NCBI RefSeq assembly: GCF_015999335.1
Contig: NZ_JAEACP010000005.1
Location: forward strand, 1-64,000
Reading direction: 5' to 3'
Source of the DNA: Tabrizicola soli
GTDB taxonomy: Bacteria > Pseudomonadota > Alphaproteobacteria > Rhodobacterales > Rhodobacteraceae
DNA length: 64,000 bases
A program made the translations under genes and the position numbers. Shown here one piece after another: positions 24,638-31,297 of the stretch (its first letter is position 1; each line of letters begins with the position of its first letter). A model generated the notes under the pieces. The model made no database searches and was not told the DNA's origin. It saw nothing but the letters and a program-made list of their open reading frames with translations.

Positions 24638-25371
24638 CCCCGATCCGCTGGCTGCTGTCGCTGGTCTTCATCGTGCAGATGTATCTCGCCATGGCGGTGA
24701 TCGCGGTGGTCTTCGCCCCCTGGGCGCTGGCCTCGCGCCACGGTGCGCGGGTCGCCTGCAAGACATTCTGCCGCTGGACGATCTTCTCGCTGCGCGTCCT
24801 CACCGGCCTGAAATCCGAGGTCCGGGGCACCCCGCCGACCGGCGAATGCATCATCGCCGCCAAGCATCAGAGCTTTCTCGACATCATCCTGATCTTCAAC
24901 GCCGTCCCGGCCGCCAAGTTCATCATGAAGCGCGAGCTGATGTACACGCCCTTCCTCGGCCAATACGCGCTGCGCATAGGCTGCGTGCCGGTCGATCGCG
25001 GCAAGCGCGGCGCGGCGATCGCCCGGATGAAGTCCGACGTGGCAAAGGGCACGGCCGAGCCCGGCCAGCTGATCATCTACCCCCAGGGCACCCGCGTCGC
25101 GCCCGGCGACGTGAAGCCCTACAAGGTCGGCACCGGCCTGCTTTACGACCAGCTCGGCCAGCCCTGCCACCCGGCCGCGACCAATGTCGGGATCTTCTGG
25201 CCCAAGCGCGGCATCCTGCGCAAGCCCGGCACCGCCGTGGTCGAGTTCCTGGAGCCGATCGCCCCCGGCCTGCGCGTGGCGGAGTTCATGCGCCGGCTGG
25301 AGGCCGAGGTCGAGACACACTCCGACCGCCTGATGGCCGAAGCTGGTTTCAGATCAGAAGCGCAGGGGTAG
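24634..25371 (+). CDS. plsC: 1-acyl-sn-glycerol-3-phosphate acyltransferase
   Basis: A 245-residue membrane-associated acyltransferase for phosphatidic acid synthesis. An N-terminal hydrophobic helix (about 5-30) precedes the catalytic H-x4-D motif (K-H-Q-S-F-L-D, near 77-83). The second motif appears as Y-P-Q-G-T-R rather than the common F-P-E-G-T-R, a substitution seen in the alphaproteobacterial subgroup. It overlaps ftsX by ATGA; the ftsE-ftsX-plsC order suggests co-expression of division and membrane synthesis. A hairpin terminator follows at 25372. Confidence 0.9.
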   Translation: MTPIRWLLSLVFIVQMYLAMAVIAVVFAPWALASRHGARVACKTFCRWTIFSLRVLTGLKSEVRGTPPTGECIIAAKHQSFLDIILIFNAVPAAKFIMKRELMYTPFLGQYALRIGCVPVDRGKRGAAIARMKSDVAKGTAEPGQLIIYPQGTRVAPGDVKPYKVGTGLLYDQLGQPCHPAATNVGIFWPKRGILRKPGTAVVEFLEPIAPGLRVAEFMRRLEAEVETHSDRLMAEAGFRSEAQG

Positions 25372-25712
25372 GGTGGGCAGTATTGCCCACCTTACGATAC
25401 CGCTTCCGGCGAATTTCAGCGCCACGATACCGGCGAAGATCAGCAGGTTTCCCGCGACCCGCATCAGGTTCACCGGCTCGTGGAACAGGGACACCGCCGC
25501 CACCGCCGTCCCCACCGCGCCGATGCCGACCCAGACCGCATAGGCCGTGCCGACCGGCAGTGTTTTCATCGCCGCCGCCAGCAGCCAGACCGACCTCAGC
25601 ATCAGCACCACCGTCACCACCGCGGGCCAAAGCCGGGTGAACCCGTCGGAATACTTCAGTCCAAGCGCCCCCCCGCTCTCCATGCGATGACGACGGTAAG
25701 CCAGGGGCTCAG
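25354..25712 (-). pseudogene. Small multidrug resistance (SMR/SugE-like) transporter, N-terminally frameshifted
   Basis: The main frame (ATG at 25683, 109 codons) has SMR features. These are G-L-K-Y-S-D-G-F-T-R-L-W, M-K-T-L-P-V-G-T-A-Y-A-V-W-V-G-I-G-A-V-G-T-A and a last helix N-L-L-I-F-A-G-I-V-A-L-K-F. Helix 1 is missing its first half. That half, P-W-L-T-V-V-I-A, lies upstream in another frame starting at a CTG (25710-25712) that overlaps the accA stop. Restoring the usual I-A-G-L-L-E needs about seven bases between GCA and TGGAG, which also reconciles the frames. The membrane Glu of helix 1 survives as residue 2. The C-terminus reads about 15 residues past the usual end into the plsC terminator. 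Probably non-functional; a shortened protein from 25683 cannot be excluded. Confidence 0.6.
25372..25391. repeat. Dispersed hairpin repeat, family 2, copy B (probable terminator)
   Basis: GGTGGGCA-GTAT-TGCCCACC followed by TTACGA, directly after plsC. It matches the element at 9044-9062 in stem, loop and flanking C/T-T-A/G-CGA. It lies inside the 3' read-through extension of the damaged SMR gene on the other strand. Confidence 0.65.
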
Positions 25713-26668
25713 GCGGCCAGGCCCTTCGCCCCCATGTCCAGGAATTTCTGCCGCCGGTCCTTGACCAGCGTCTCGGGCTTCTTGCCGGAAAGTTCCTTCA
25801 GCATCGCCTCGATCGCCTTGCCGACCGCCTCGATCGTCTCTTTCGGCGCGCGCTGCGCACCGCCCATCGGCTCCTTCACGATCCGGTCGATGATCCCCAG
25901 CTTCTGCAGGTCCTGCGCCGTCAGGCGCAGGGCCTCGGCCGCCTCGCGCATCTTCTCGGCATCCTTCCACAGGATCGAGGCGCAGCCCTCAGGCGAGATC
26001 ACCGAATAGACCGAATGCTCCAGCATCGCCACCCGGTTCGCCGTGGCGAAGGCCACCGCCCCGCCGCTGCCGCCCTCGCCGATCACCACGCTGATCAGGG
26101 GCACCCCGATCGCCAGGCACTTCTCGGTGCTGCGGGCGATCGCCTCGGCCTGGCCGCGCTCCTCGGCGCCCTTGCCGGGATAGGCGCCGGGCGTGTCGAC
26201 CAGCGTGATCACCGGCAGGCGGAAGCGATCCGCCAGGTCCATCAGCCGGATCGCCTTGCGATAGCCTTCGGGCCGCGCCATGCCGAAGTTGCGCTCGATC
26301 CGCGACTTGGTGTCGTTGCCCTTCTCGTGCCCGATCACCACCACCGGCTGGTCCTGGAACCGCGCGATCCCGCCCATCACCGCATGGTCGTCGGCAAAGG
26401 CCCGGTCGCCCGCCAGCGAGGTGAATTCGGTGAACAGCCCCTCGACATAATCCTTGCAATGCGGCCGGTCCGGATGCCGCGCCACCTGGCACTTCTGCCA
26501 GGCCGTCAGGCCCTTATACAGGTCGCGCAGAGCCGCTTCCGCCTTGCGGTCCAGCGCCTCGGCCTCCTTGGTCAGGTCCACGCCGCCGCCGGTCCTGGCC
26601 AGCGCGCGCAGTTCCTCGGCCTTGCCTTCGAGTTCGGACAGGGGCTTCTCGAATTCGAGGTAGTTCAT
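25709..26668 (-). CDS. accA: Acetyl-CoA carboxylase carboxyltransferase subunit alpha
   Basis: One half of the carboxyltransferase that makes malonyl-CoA for fatty acid synthesis. The 319-residue protein starts [13 protein letters not shown] and carries [26 protein letters not shown] and [10 protein letters not shown]. The last is the oxyanion-hole glycine motif. An in-frame ATG twelve bases upstream (26680) is less likely because GGAGCG is well spaced for 26668. The stop codon overlaps the likely ancestral start of the damaged SMR gene. Confidence 0.96.
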   Translation of the reverse strand: MNYLEFEKPLSELEGKAEELRALARTGGGVDLTKEAEALDRKAEAALRDLYKGLTAWQKCQVARHPDRPHCKDYVEGLFTEFTSLAGDRAFADDHAVMGGIARFQDQPVVVIGHEKGNDTKSRIERNFGMARPEGYRKAIRLMDLADRFRLPVITLVDTPGAYPGKGAEERGQAEAIARSTEKCLAIGVPLISVVIGEGGSGGAVAFATANRVAMLEHSVYSVISPEGCASILWKDAEKMREAAEALRLTAQDLQKLGIIDRIVKEPMGGAQRAPKETIEAVGKAIEAMLKELSGKKPETLVKDRRQKFLDMGAKGLAA

Positions 26669-26802
26669 CGCGCGCTCCATCTTCCGGCGCTGCCTATATG
26701 GCCAAAGGGCGGTGCAAAGGCAACCGTCGGACCCGCCATCGGCCTTGCGTCGCCCCGTCCGCCCTGTCTAGCCTTGCGCCACGCCCCAGCACCGGACCTT
26801 TC

Positions 26803-27657
26803 GTGACCCTTTTCCTTGCCAACGACACTTCCGAGGTCCAGCACGCCGGCTGCAAGGCCGTCATGCGCTCGCTTCACGCCGCCATCGCCGGGGCAGGGAT
26901 GACGATCACCGGCCGCCATGTCACCGGAACGCGCGCAATAGACCCGGAAGCCTTCGCGCAGGCCGGGGTGCTTCTGATCAACGGCGAGGGCACGATCCAC
27001 CATTCCGGCCCCCGCGCCCTGTTCCTGCTGGAACTGGTCGCGCGCGCCCGGCGCGAGGGGAAGCGCGTCCTTCTGGTCAATGCGCTCTTCCAGCAATACG
27101 ACTGCCCCGCCCCGGACATCCTGTCCGGCCTGACGCTCCTCGCCACGCGAGAGCCGCGCAGCGCCGCCTTCGCCCGCCGCTTCGGGGGAGAGCCGCTTGT
27201 CCTGCTCGACTCCGCCGCCGACCCCGCCTTTCTGGCGCAGGGCAAGGCCCGCCCCCTGCTTGACGGCCGGCTGGTCGGCGGGGCGCATCCGCATGGGCTG
27301 ATCCCCGATCCCTTCGCGGGCCTCCCCGGCGAGAAGCTGGGCCTGCGCCGCCTTCCCTTCGAGGACATCGTCGCCACCCTGCGCGGCGCCGAACTGTATC
27401 TCACAGCCCAGCACCATGGCGTCTATGCCGCGGCGCTTGCCGGCTGCCCCTTCGTCACCACGCCGTCGAACAGCCACAAGATCGAGGCTTTCGTGGACTG
27501 GACCGGCCTTCCGATTCCGGTCTGCCTGCGAAAGTCCGAGATCGAGCCCGCCATCGCCTTCGCCCTGCGCAACCGCTCGCTCTATGCCGAACTGGCGGAT
27601 TTCATGCGAGAGCACTCGGTGTTGACCCCGGACCATCTCCGTCAGGCGCTCGGCTGA
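26803..27657 (+). CDS. Polysaccharide pyruvyl transferase family protein
   Basis: A 284-residue protein of PF04230. Conserved parts include N-D-T-S-E-V-Q-H-A-G-C-K-A-V-M near the start and L-L-I-N-G-E-G-T-I-H-H. The C-terminal T-A-Q-H-H-G-V-Y-A-A-A-L-A-G-C-P-F resembles the R/Q-x-H-x3-x-A-x3-G-x-P motif of CsaB/WcaK-type enzymes. Such enzymes add pyruvyl ketal to surface sugars; no other polysaccharide genes are nearby, so the acceptor is unknown. I chose the GTG at 26803, where similarity begins; an ATG at 26698 adds an Arg-rich, unlikely N-terminus. The gene is divergent from accA. Confidence 0.8.
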   Translation: MTLFLANDTSEVQHAGCKAVMRSLHAAIAGAGMTITGRHVTGTRAIDPEAFAQAGVLLINGEGTIHHSGPRALFLLELVARARREGKRVLLVNALFQQYDCPAPDILSGLTLLATREPRSAAFARRFGGEPLVLLDSAADPAFLAQGKARPLLDGRLVGGAHPHGLIPDPFAGLPGEKLGLRRLPFEDIVATLRGAELYLTAQHHGVYAAALAGCPFVTTPSNSHKIEAFVDWTGLPIPVCLRKSEIEPAIAFALRNRSLYAELADFMREHSVLTPDHLRQALG

Positions 27658-27973
27658 CCCGGCTGCGTATTGGCGGATCCGTGGCCTGCCTTTCGGCACT
27701 CCGGGGCATTCCGCATCGGGCACCCCAAAGGGCCAAACCTTACCAGAGTATTAATGCTCCCGGACAAGTCACTGATTTTGCAGGATTCGGATTCCCGCCA
27801 CGCGTGGACACCCCCCGAAACAGCAGCGCCCCGTGGCCGGGCCACGGGGCGTGCATCCTCCCATTCGCCGCGCGGGGTCTCCCCACCCCTGATGCGCGGC
27901 TCAGGTATCCTTCGCGGTCCGCCCGGCTTTCAGGCGACCGATGGGGAACGCTGCCCCTTTCCCGGGCAACCTG
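27658..27973. other. Convergent intergenic region
   Basis: About 315 bases between the convergent pyruvyl transferase and mcl1 genes. No protein-like frame or RNA gene is apparent. It contains one strong hairpin (27827-27851) and an AT-richer stretch near 27740-27790 with no assignable function. Confidence 0.5.
27827..27851. terminator. Hairpin terminator candidate
   Basis: Perfect 11-bp stem CGCCCCGTGGC/GCCACGGGGCG with a CGG loop, between convergent genes. No clear U-tract follows on either strand, so it may be a transcription-slowing hairpin or need Rho. Confidence 0.55.
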
Positions 27974-28936
27974 TCAACGATTCCCCGAGATGATGTCGGC
28001 CTGCCGCACGATCACCTCCGCCTGCCGCATCGAGGCGATGTCCACCAGCCGGCCCTTGTAGACCGCCGCGCCCTGGCCCGCGGCCTTGGCCGCCTCCATC
28101 GCAGCCAGAATCTCGCGCGCCTCGGTCACCGCCGCCTCGGACGGGGTGAAGACCTCGTTCGCCAGCGCCACCTGCTTCGGATGGATCGCCCATTTGCCGA
28201 CCATCCCCAAGGTCGCCGACCGCCGCGCCTGGGCCCGGAACCCCTCCTCGTCCGAGAAGTCGCCGAACGGCCCGTCCACCGGCAGCACGCCATGCGTCCG
28301 GCAGGCCGCCACGATCGCCGCCTGCGCCCAGTGCCAGGGATCGGACCAGTATTTCGCCCCCTCGCGGTGCATGTAGTAGTTCTCCTGCGTCCCGCCGATC
28401 CCGGTGGTCTGCATCCCCATCGAGGCCGCGAAATCCGCCGCGCCCAGGCTCATCGCCTGCAGGCGCGGTGAGGAGGCCGCGATCTCCTCGACATGGGCGA
28501 TCCCAGCCGCCGTCTCGATGATCACCTCCAGGCTGATCCGCTTCTTCCGCCCCGCCGCCGCCTCGCAGGCGGTGACCAGCGCGTCGACCGCATAGACATC
28601 CGCCGCGCAGCCCACTTTCGGGATCATGATCTGGTCCAGCCGCTCGCCCGCCTGTTCCAGGAGGTCGACCACGTCGCGATACCAGAAGGGCGTGTCCAGC
28701 CCATTGATCCTGACCGAGAGCGTCTTGTTCCCCCAGTCCACCTCGGAGACCGCCCGGGTGATGTTCGCCCGCGCCTGGGCCTTGTCGGCCGGGGCGACCG
28801 AATCCTCCAGGTCGAGGTTGATCACGTCTGCCGCCGAGGCCGCCATCTTGGCGAACAGCTCGGGCCGCGAGCCGGGGCCGAAAAGCTGGCAGCGGTTCGG
28901 GCGGGCGGGGGCGGGGGGTTGCAGGCGGAAGCTCAT
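27974..28936 (-). CDS. mcl1: L-malyl-CoA / beta-methylmalyl-CoA lyase
   Basis: A 320-residue HpcH/CitE-family lyase. In Rhodobacter this enzyme cleaves L-malyl-CoA and beta-methylmalyl-CoA to glyoxylate plus acetyl- or propionyl-CoA, in the ethylmalonyl-CoA pathway of acetate assimilation. The N-terminus M-S-F-R-L-Q-P-P-A-P-A-R-P-N-R-C-Q-L and many internal blocks are nearly those I know from Rhodobacter Mcl1. Examples are I-N-L-D-L-E-D-S-V-A-P, S-L-E-V-I-I-E-T-A-A-G-I, M-S-L-G-A-A-D-F-A-A-S-M-G and H-P-K-Q-V. The chosen ATG removes an in-frame extension that lacks similarity. It is a single gene here; an inverted repeat in its upstream region may control it. Confidence 0.95.
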   Translation of the reverse strand: MSFRLQPPAPARPNRCQLFGPGSRPELFAKMAASAADVINLDLEDSVAPADKAQARANITRAVSEVDWGNKTLSVRINGLDTPFWYRDVVDLLEQAGERLDQIMIPKVGCAADVYAVDALVTACEAAAGRKKRISLEVIIETAAGIAHVEEIAASSPRLQAMSLGAADFAASMGMQTTGIGGTQENYYMHREGAKYWSDPWHWAQAAIVAACRTHGVLPVDGPFGDFSDEEGFRAQARRSATLGMVGKWAIHPKQVALANEVFTPSEAAVTEAREILAAMEAAKAAGQGAAVYKGRLVDIASMRQAEVIVRQADIISGNR

Positions 28937-28989
28937 GGGGATACCTGTCGGCAATGATATTACGCGGGTTGCGGTGATGTGGTTATATT

Positions 28990-29009
28990 GTTGCGCGCCG
29001 CAGTGCAAC
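28990..29009. promoter_or_regulatory. Inverted repeat overlapping the mcl1 promoter
   Basis: GTTGCGC (28990-28996) and GTGCAAC (29003-29009) form an imperfect palindrome with a six-base gap. On the minus strand TTGCAC in it could serve as -35, with TATAAC 15 bases further (or TAACCA at 17) as -10 for mcl1. It may bind a regulator of acetate or propionate metabolism; this is inference. Confidence 0.4.
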
Positions 29010-29076
29010 ATGCCTTTTGCGGCCGCAGAAATCCCTGCGCCTTCCCAAACCCAGCCTGTCCCCCTACAGTCCGCCC

Positions 29077-30039
29077 ATGATCACCGCCCAGGCCGAGACC
29101 TTCCCGCTTCGCAATCCCTTCACCATCTCGCGCGGATCCAAGACCGAGGCGCGGGTGGTGACGGCCACCGTCACCCGCGGCGGCCATCGCGGCTGGGGCG
29201 AGGGGCTGCCCTACCCGCGCTATGGCGAAACCGTGGAGGAGGCCATTGCGGCGATCCACGCCCTGCCCGAAGCGATCACCCGGGCCGCCCTGCAACACGC
29301 CATGAAGCCCGGCGCGGCGCGGAATGCGGTGGACTGCGCGCTCTGGGATCTGGAGGCCAAGACCACGGGCAAGCCGGTCTGGCAACTTGCGGGCCTGCCC
29401 GAGCCGAGGCCGGTGGAGATCGCCTTCACCCTCTCGCTCGACACGCCGGAGGCGATGCGCGCCGCCGCCGCCCGTAATGCCCATCGGGCCGTGCTGAAGG
29501 TCAAGCTCGGCACCCCCGCCGACATGCCCCGGATCGAGGCGGTGCGGCAGGGCGCCCCCAAGGTCCGCCTGATCGTCGATGCGAACGAAGGCTGGACGCC
29601 CGAGGTCTACTCCGACCTCGCGCCGCACCTGATCCGGCTGGGGGTGGAGATGGTGGAGCAGCCCCTGCCGCAAGGCGCCGATGACATGCTGGCCGAGATC
29701 GCCCGCCCGCTGCCGGTCTGCGCCGATGAAAGCGCCCATGATGCGGCCTCGCTGCCGGGGCTGGTCGGCCGGTATGACGTGGTGAACCTGAAGCTCGACA
29801 AGACCGGGGGCCTGACCGAAGCCCTGCGGGCGCGGGACGAGGCGCGGCGGCTGGGCCTGAAGGTGATGGTCGGCTGCATGATCTCGACCTCGCTCTCGAT
29901 GGCCCCGGCGATCCTGGTCGCGCAGGGGGCCGACTGGTCCGACCTTGACGGCCCCGCCGACATGGCGCAGGACCGCGCCCATCCGGTCATCTACGACGAC
30001 CGTACCATCCACCCGGCCTCGCCGCAGCTTTGGGGATAG
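29077..30039 (+). CDS. Enolase-superfamily dipeptide epimerase (L-Ala-D/L-Glu type)
   Basis: A 320-residue member of the muconate-lactonising subgroup. The catalytic lysine pair is in V-L-K-V-K-L-G (K-x-K, near 150), and the metal ligands are in I-V-D-A-N-E-G-W, V-E-Q-P-L and C-A-D-E-S-A-H-D. The opposite-face lysine is in V-N-L-K-L-D-K-T-G-G. These match L-Ala-D/L-Glu epimerases (YcjG-like), which act in recycling of peptidoglycan peptides. It is followed after three bases by a D-amino acid aminotransferase gene, which fits D-glutamate/D-alanine handling. The exact dipeptide is inferred. Confidence 0.85.
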   Translation: MITAQAETFPLRNPFTISRGSKTEARVVTATVTRGGHRGWGEGLPYPRYGETVEEAIAAIHALPEAITRAALQHAMKPGAARNAVDCALWDLEAKTTGKPVWQLAGLPEPRPVEIAFTLSLDTPEAMRAAAARNAHRAVLKVKLGTPADMPRIEAVRQGAPKVRLIVDANEGWTPEVYSDLAPHLIRLGVEMVEQPLPQGADDMLAEIARPLPVCADESAHDAASLPGLVGRYDVVNLKLDKTGGLTEALRARDEARRLGLKVMVGCMISTSLSMAPAILVAQGADWSDLDGPADMAQDRAHPVIYDDRTIHPASPQLWG

Positions 30040-30042
30040 AGA

Positions 30043-30906
30043 ATGACCCGCACCGTCTATGTGAATGGAGACTACCTGCCCGAGACCGAAGCCAAGGTCT
30101 CGATCTTCGACCGCGGCTTCCTGATGGCGGACGGGGTCTATGAGGTGACCTCGGTGCTGGAGGGCAAGCTGATCGACTTCGATGGCCACGCCAAACGCCT
30201 GGCGCGGTCGCTGAACGAGCTGGAGATGACCTGCCCGATCCCGGAGGAGGAGCTTCTGGCGATGCACCGCGAACTGGTGGCGCGGAACGGGATCGACCAG
30301 GGAATGATCTACCTGCAGGTCACCCGCGGCAATCCGGGCGACCGCAGCTTCGTCTTCCCCGATGCCTCGCTGCCGGGGACGATCGTCGCCTTCACCCAGA
30401 ACATTCCGAACCTCGCGGATGCGCCTGCGGCGAAGACCGGGTTCCGGGTGATCACCATCCCCGACCTGCGCTGGAGCCGGGTCGACATCAAGACGGTGCA
30501 GCTTCTCTACCCGTCGATGGGCAAGATGGCGGCGAAGAAGGCCGGCGTCGATGACAGCTGGTTCACCGACGAGGCGGGCCGGGTGACCGAAGGCACCTCG
30601 AACAACGCCTATATCGTCAAGGGCAACCGGATCATCACCCGGGCGCTCGGCAACGACATCCTGCACGGGATCACCCGCGCCGCCGTGCTGCGGTTCGCGG
30701 CCGAGGCGCAGTACGAGATCGAGGAGCGGCCCTTCACCCCCGAAGAGGCCCAGGGCGCGGACGAGGCCTTCTCGACCGCCGCGTCGATCTTCGTGATGCC
30801 GGTCGTCGAGGTGGACGGCAAGCCGGTGGGGACGGGCAAGCCCGGCCCGGTGGCGGTCCGGCTGCGCGAGATCTATCTGGACGAAATGCGCAAGGCGGCG
30901 ATCTGA
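30043..30906 (+). CDS. dat: D-amino acid aminotransferase (fold-type IV)
   Basis: A 287-residue PLP enzyme. The conserved N-terminal Y-V-N-G-D-Y-L-P-E-T-E-A-K-V-S-I-F-D-R-G-F and D-G-V-Y-E-V are typical. The Schiff-base lysine is in D-I-K-T-V-Q-L-L (near 145), as in bacillary D-amino acid transaminase (D-I-K-S). E-G-T-S-N-N gives the Glu that contacts the pyridine nitrogen. It would interconvert D-alanine, D-glutamate and 2-oxo acids. The upstream dipeptide epimerase and one-base overlap with the downstream rhodanese gene suggest one operon. Confidence 0.9.
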   Translation: MTRTVYVNGDYLPETEAKVSIFDRGFLMADGVYEVTSVLEGKLIDFDGHAKRLARSLNELEMTCPIPEEELLAMHRELVARNGIDQGMIYLQVTRGNPGDRSFVFPDASLPGTIVAFTQNIPNLADAPAAKTGFRVITIPDLRWSRVDIKTVQLLYPSMGKMAAKKAGVDDSWFTDEAGRVTEGTSNNAYIVKGNRIITRALGNDILHGITRAAVLRFAAEAQYEIEERPFTPEEAQGADEAFSTAASIFVMPVVEVDGKPVGTGKPGPVAVRLREIYLDEMRKAAI

Positions 30907-31295
30907 TGCCGCTGGCGCTGTCCTCGGCCGCGATGGTCGCCGCCGCCCGGGCCCGGATCGAGGAGATCCCGGCGGCCGAGGCGGTGGCGTTGCTGGGAAG
31001 GTCGGATGTGGTCTTCGTCGACCTGCGCGACGTGCGGGAGCGCGAGCGGTCGGGATTCATCCCCGGCAGCTTCCACTGTCCGCGCGGTATGCTGGAGTTC
31101 TGGGTGGACCCGGACAGCCCCTATTTCAAGCCGGTCTTCGCCGAGGAGAAGCAGTTCGTGTTCCACTGCGCCTCGGGCTGGCGGTCGGCGCTGGCGGTGG
31201 CGACGCTGCAGGACATGGGCTTTGCCGCCAGCCACATTCCCGAGGGCTTCACCGGCTGGGTCGCGGCCGGGGGGCGGGTCGAGACGAAGGGCTGA
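30906..31295 (+). CDS. Rhodanese-like sulfurtransferase
   Basis: A single-domain rhodanese of 129 residues. It has V-F-V-D-L-R-D-V-R-E-R-E-R-S-G-F-I-P-G-S (about 36-55) and the active-site loop H-C-A-S-G-W-R-S, with the persulfide-forming Cys near 93. The loop length suits sulfur rather than phosphorus substrates. Its function in this operon is unclear. The ATG overlaps the TGA of the aminotransferase gene by one base. It converges on the 3' end of the fused beta-oxidation gene with only two bases between the stops. Confidence 0.88.
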   Translation: MPLALSSAAMVAAARARIEEIPAAEAVALLGRSDVVFVDLRDVRERERSGFIPGSFHCPRGMLEFWVDPDSPYFKPVFAEEKQFVFHCASGWRSALAVATLQDMGFAASHIPEGFTGWVAAGGRVETKG

Positions 31296-31297
31296 CC

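Noticed and set aside
27670-27993. A 107-codon plus-strand frame after the pyruvyl transferase gene
   Set aside because: It crosses the intergenic hairpin and the mcl1 stop and shows no protein-like features.
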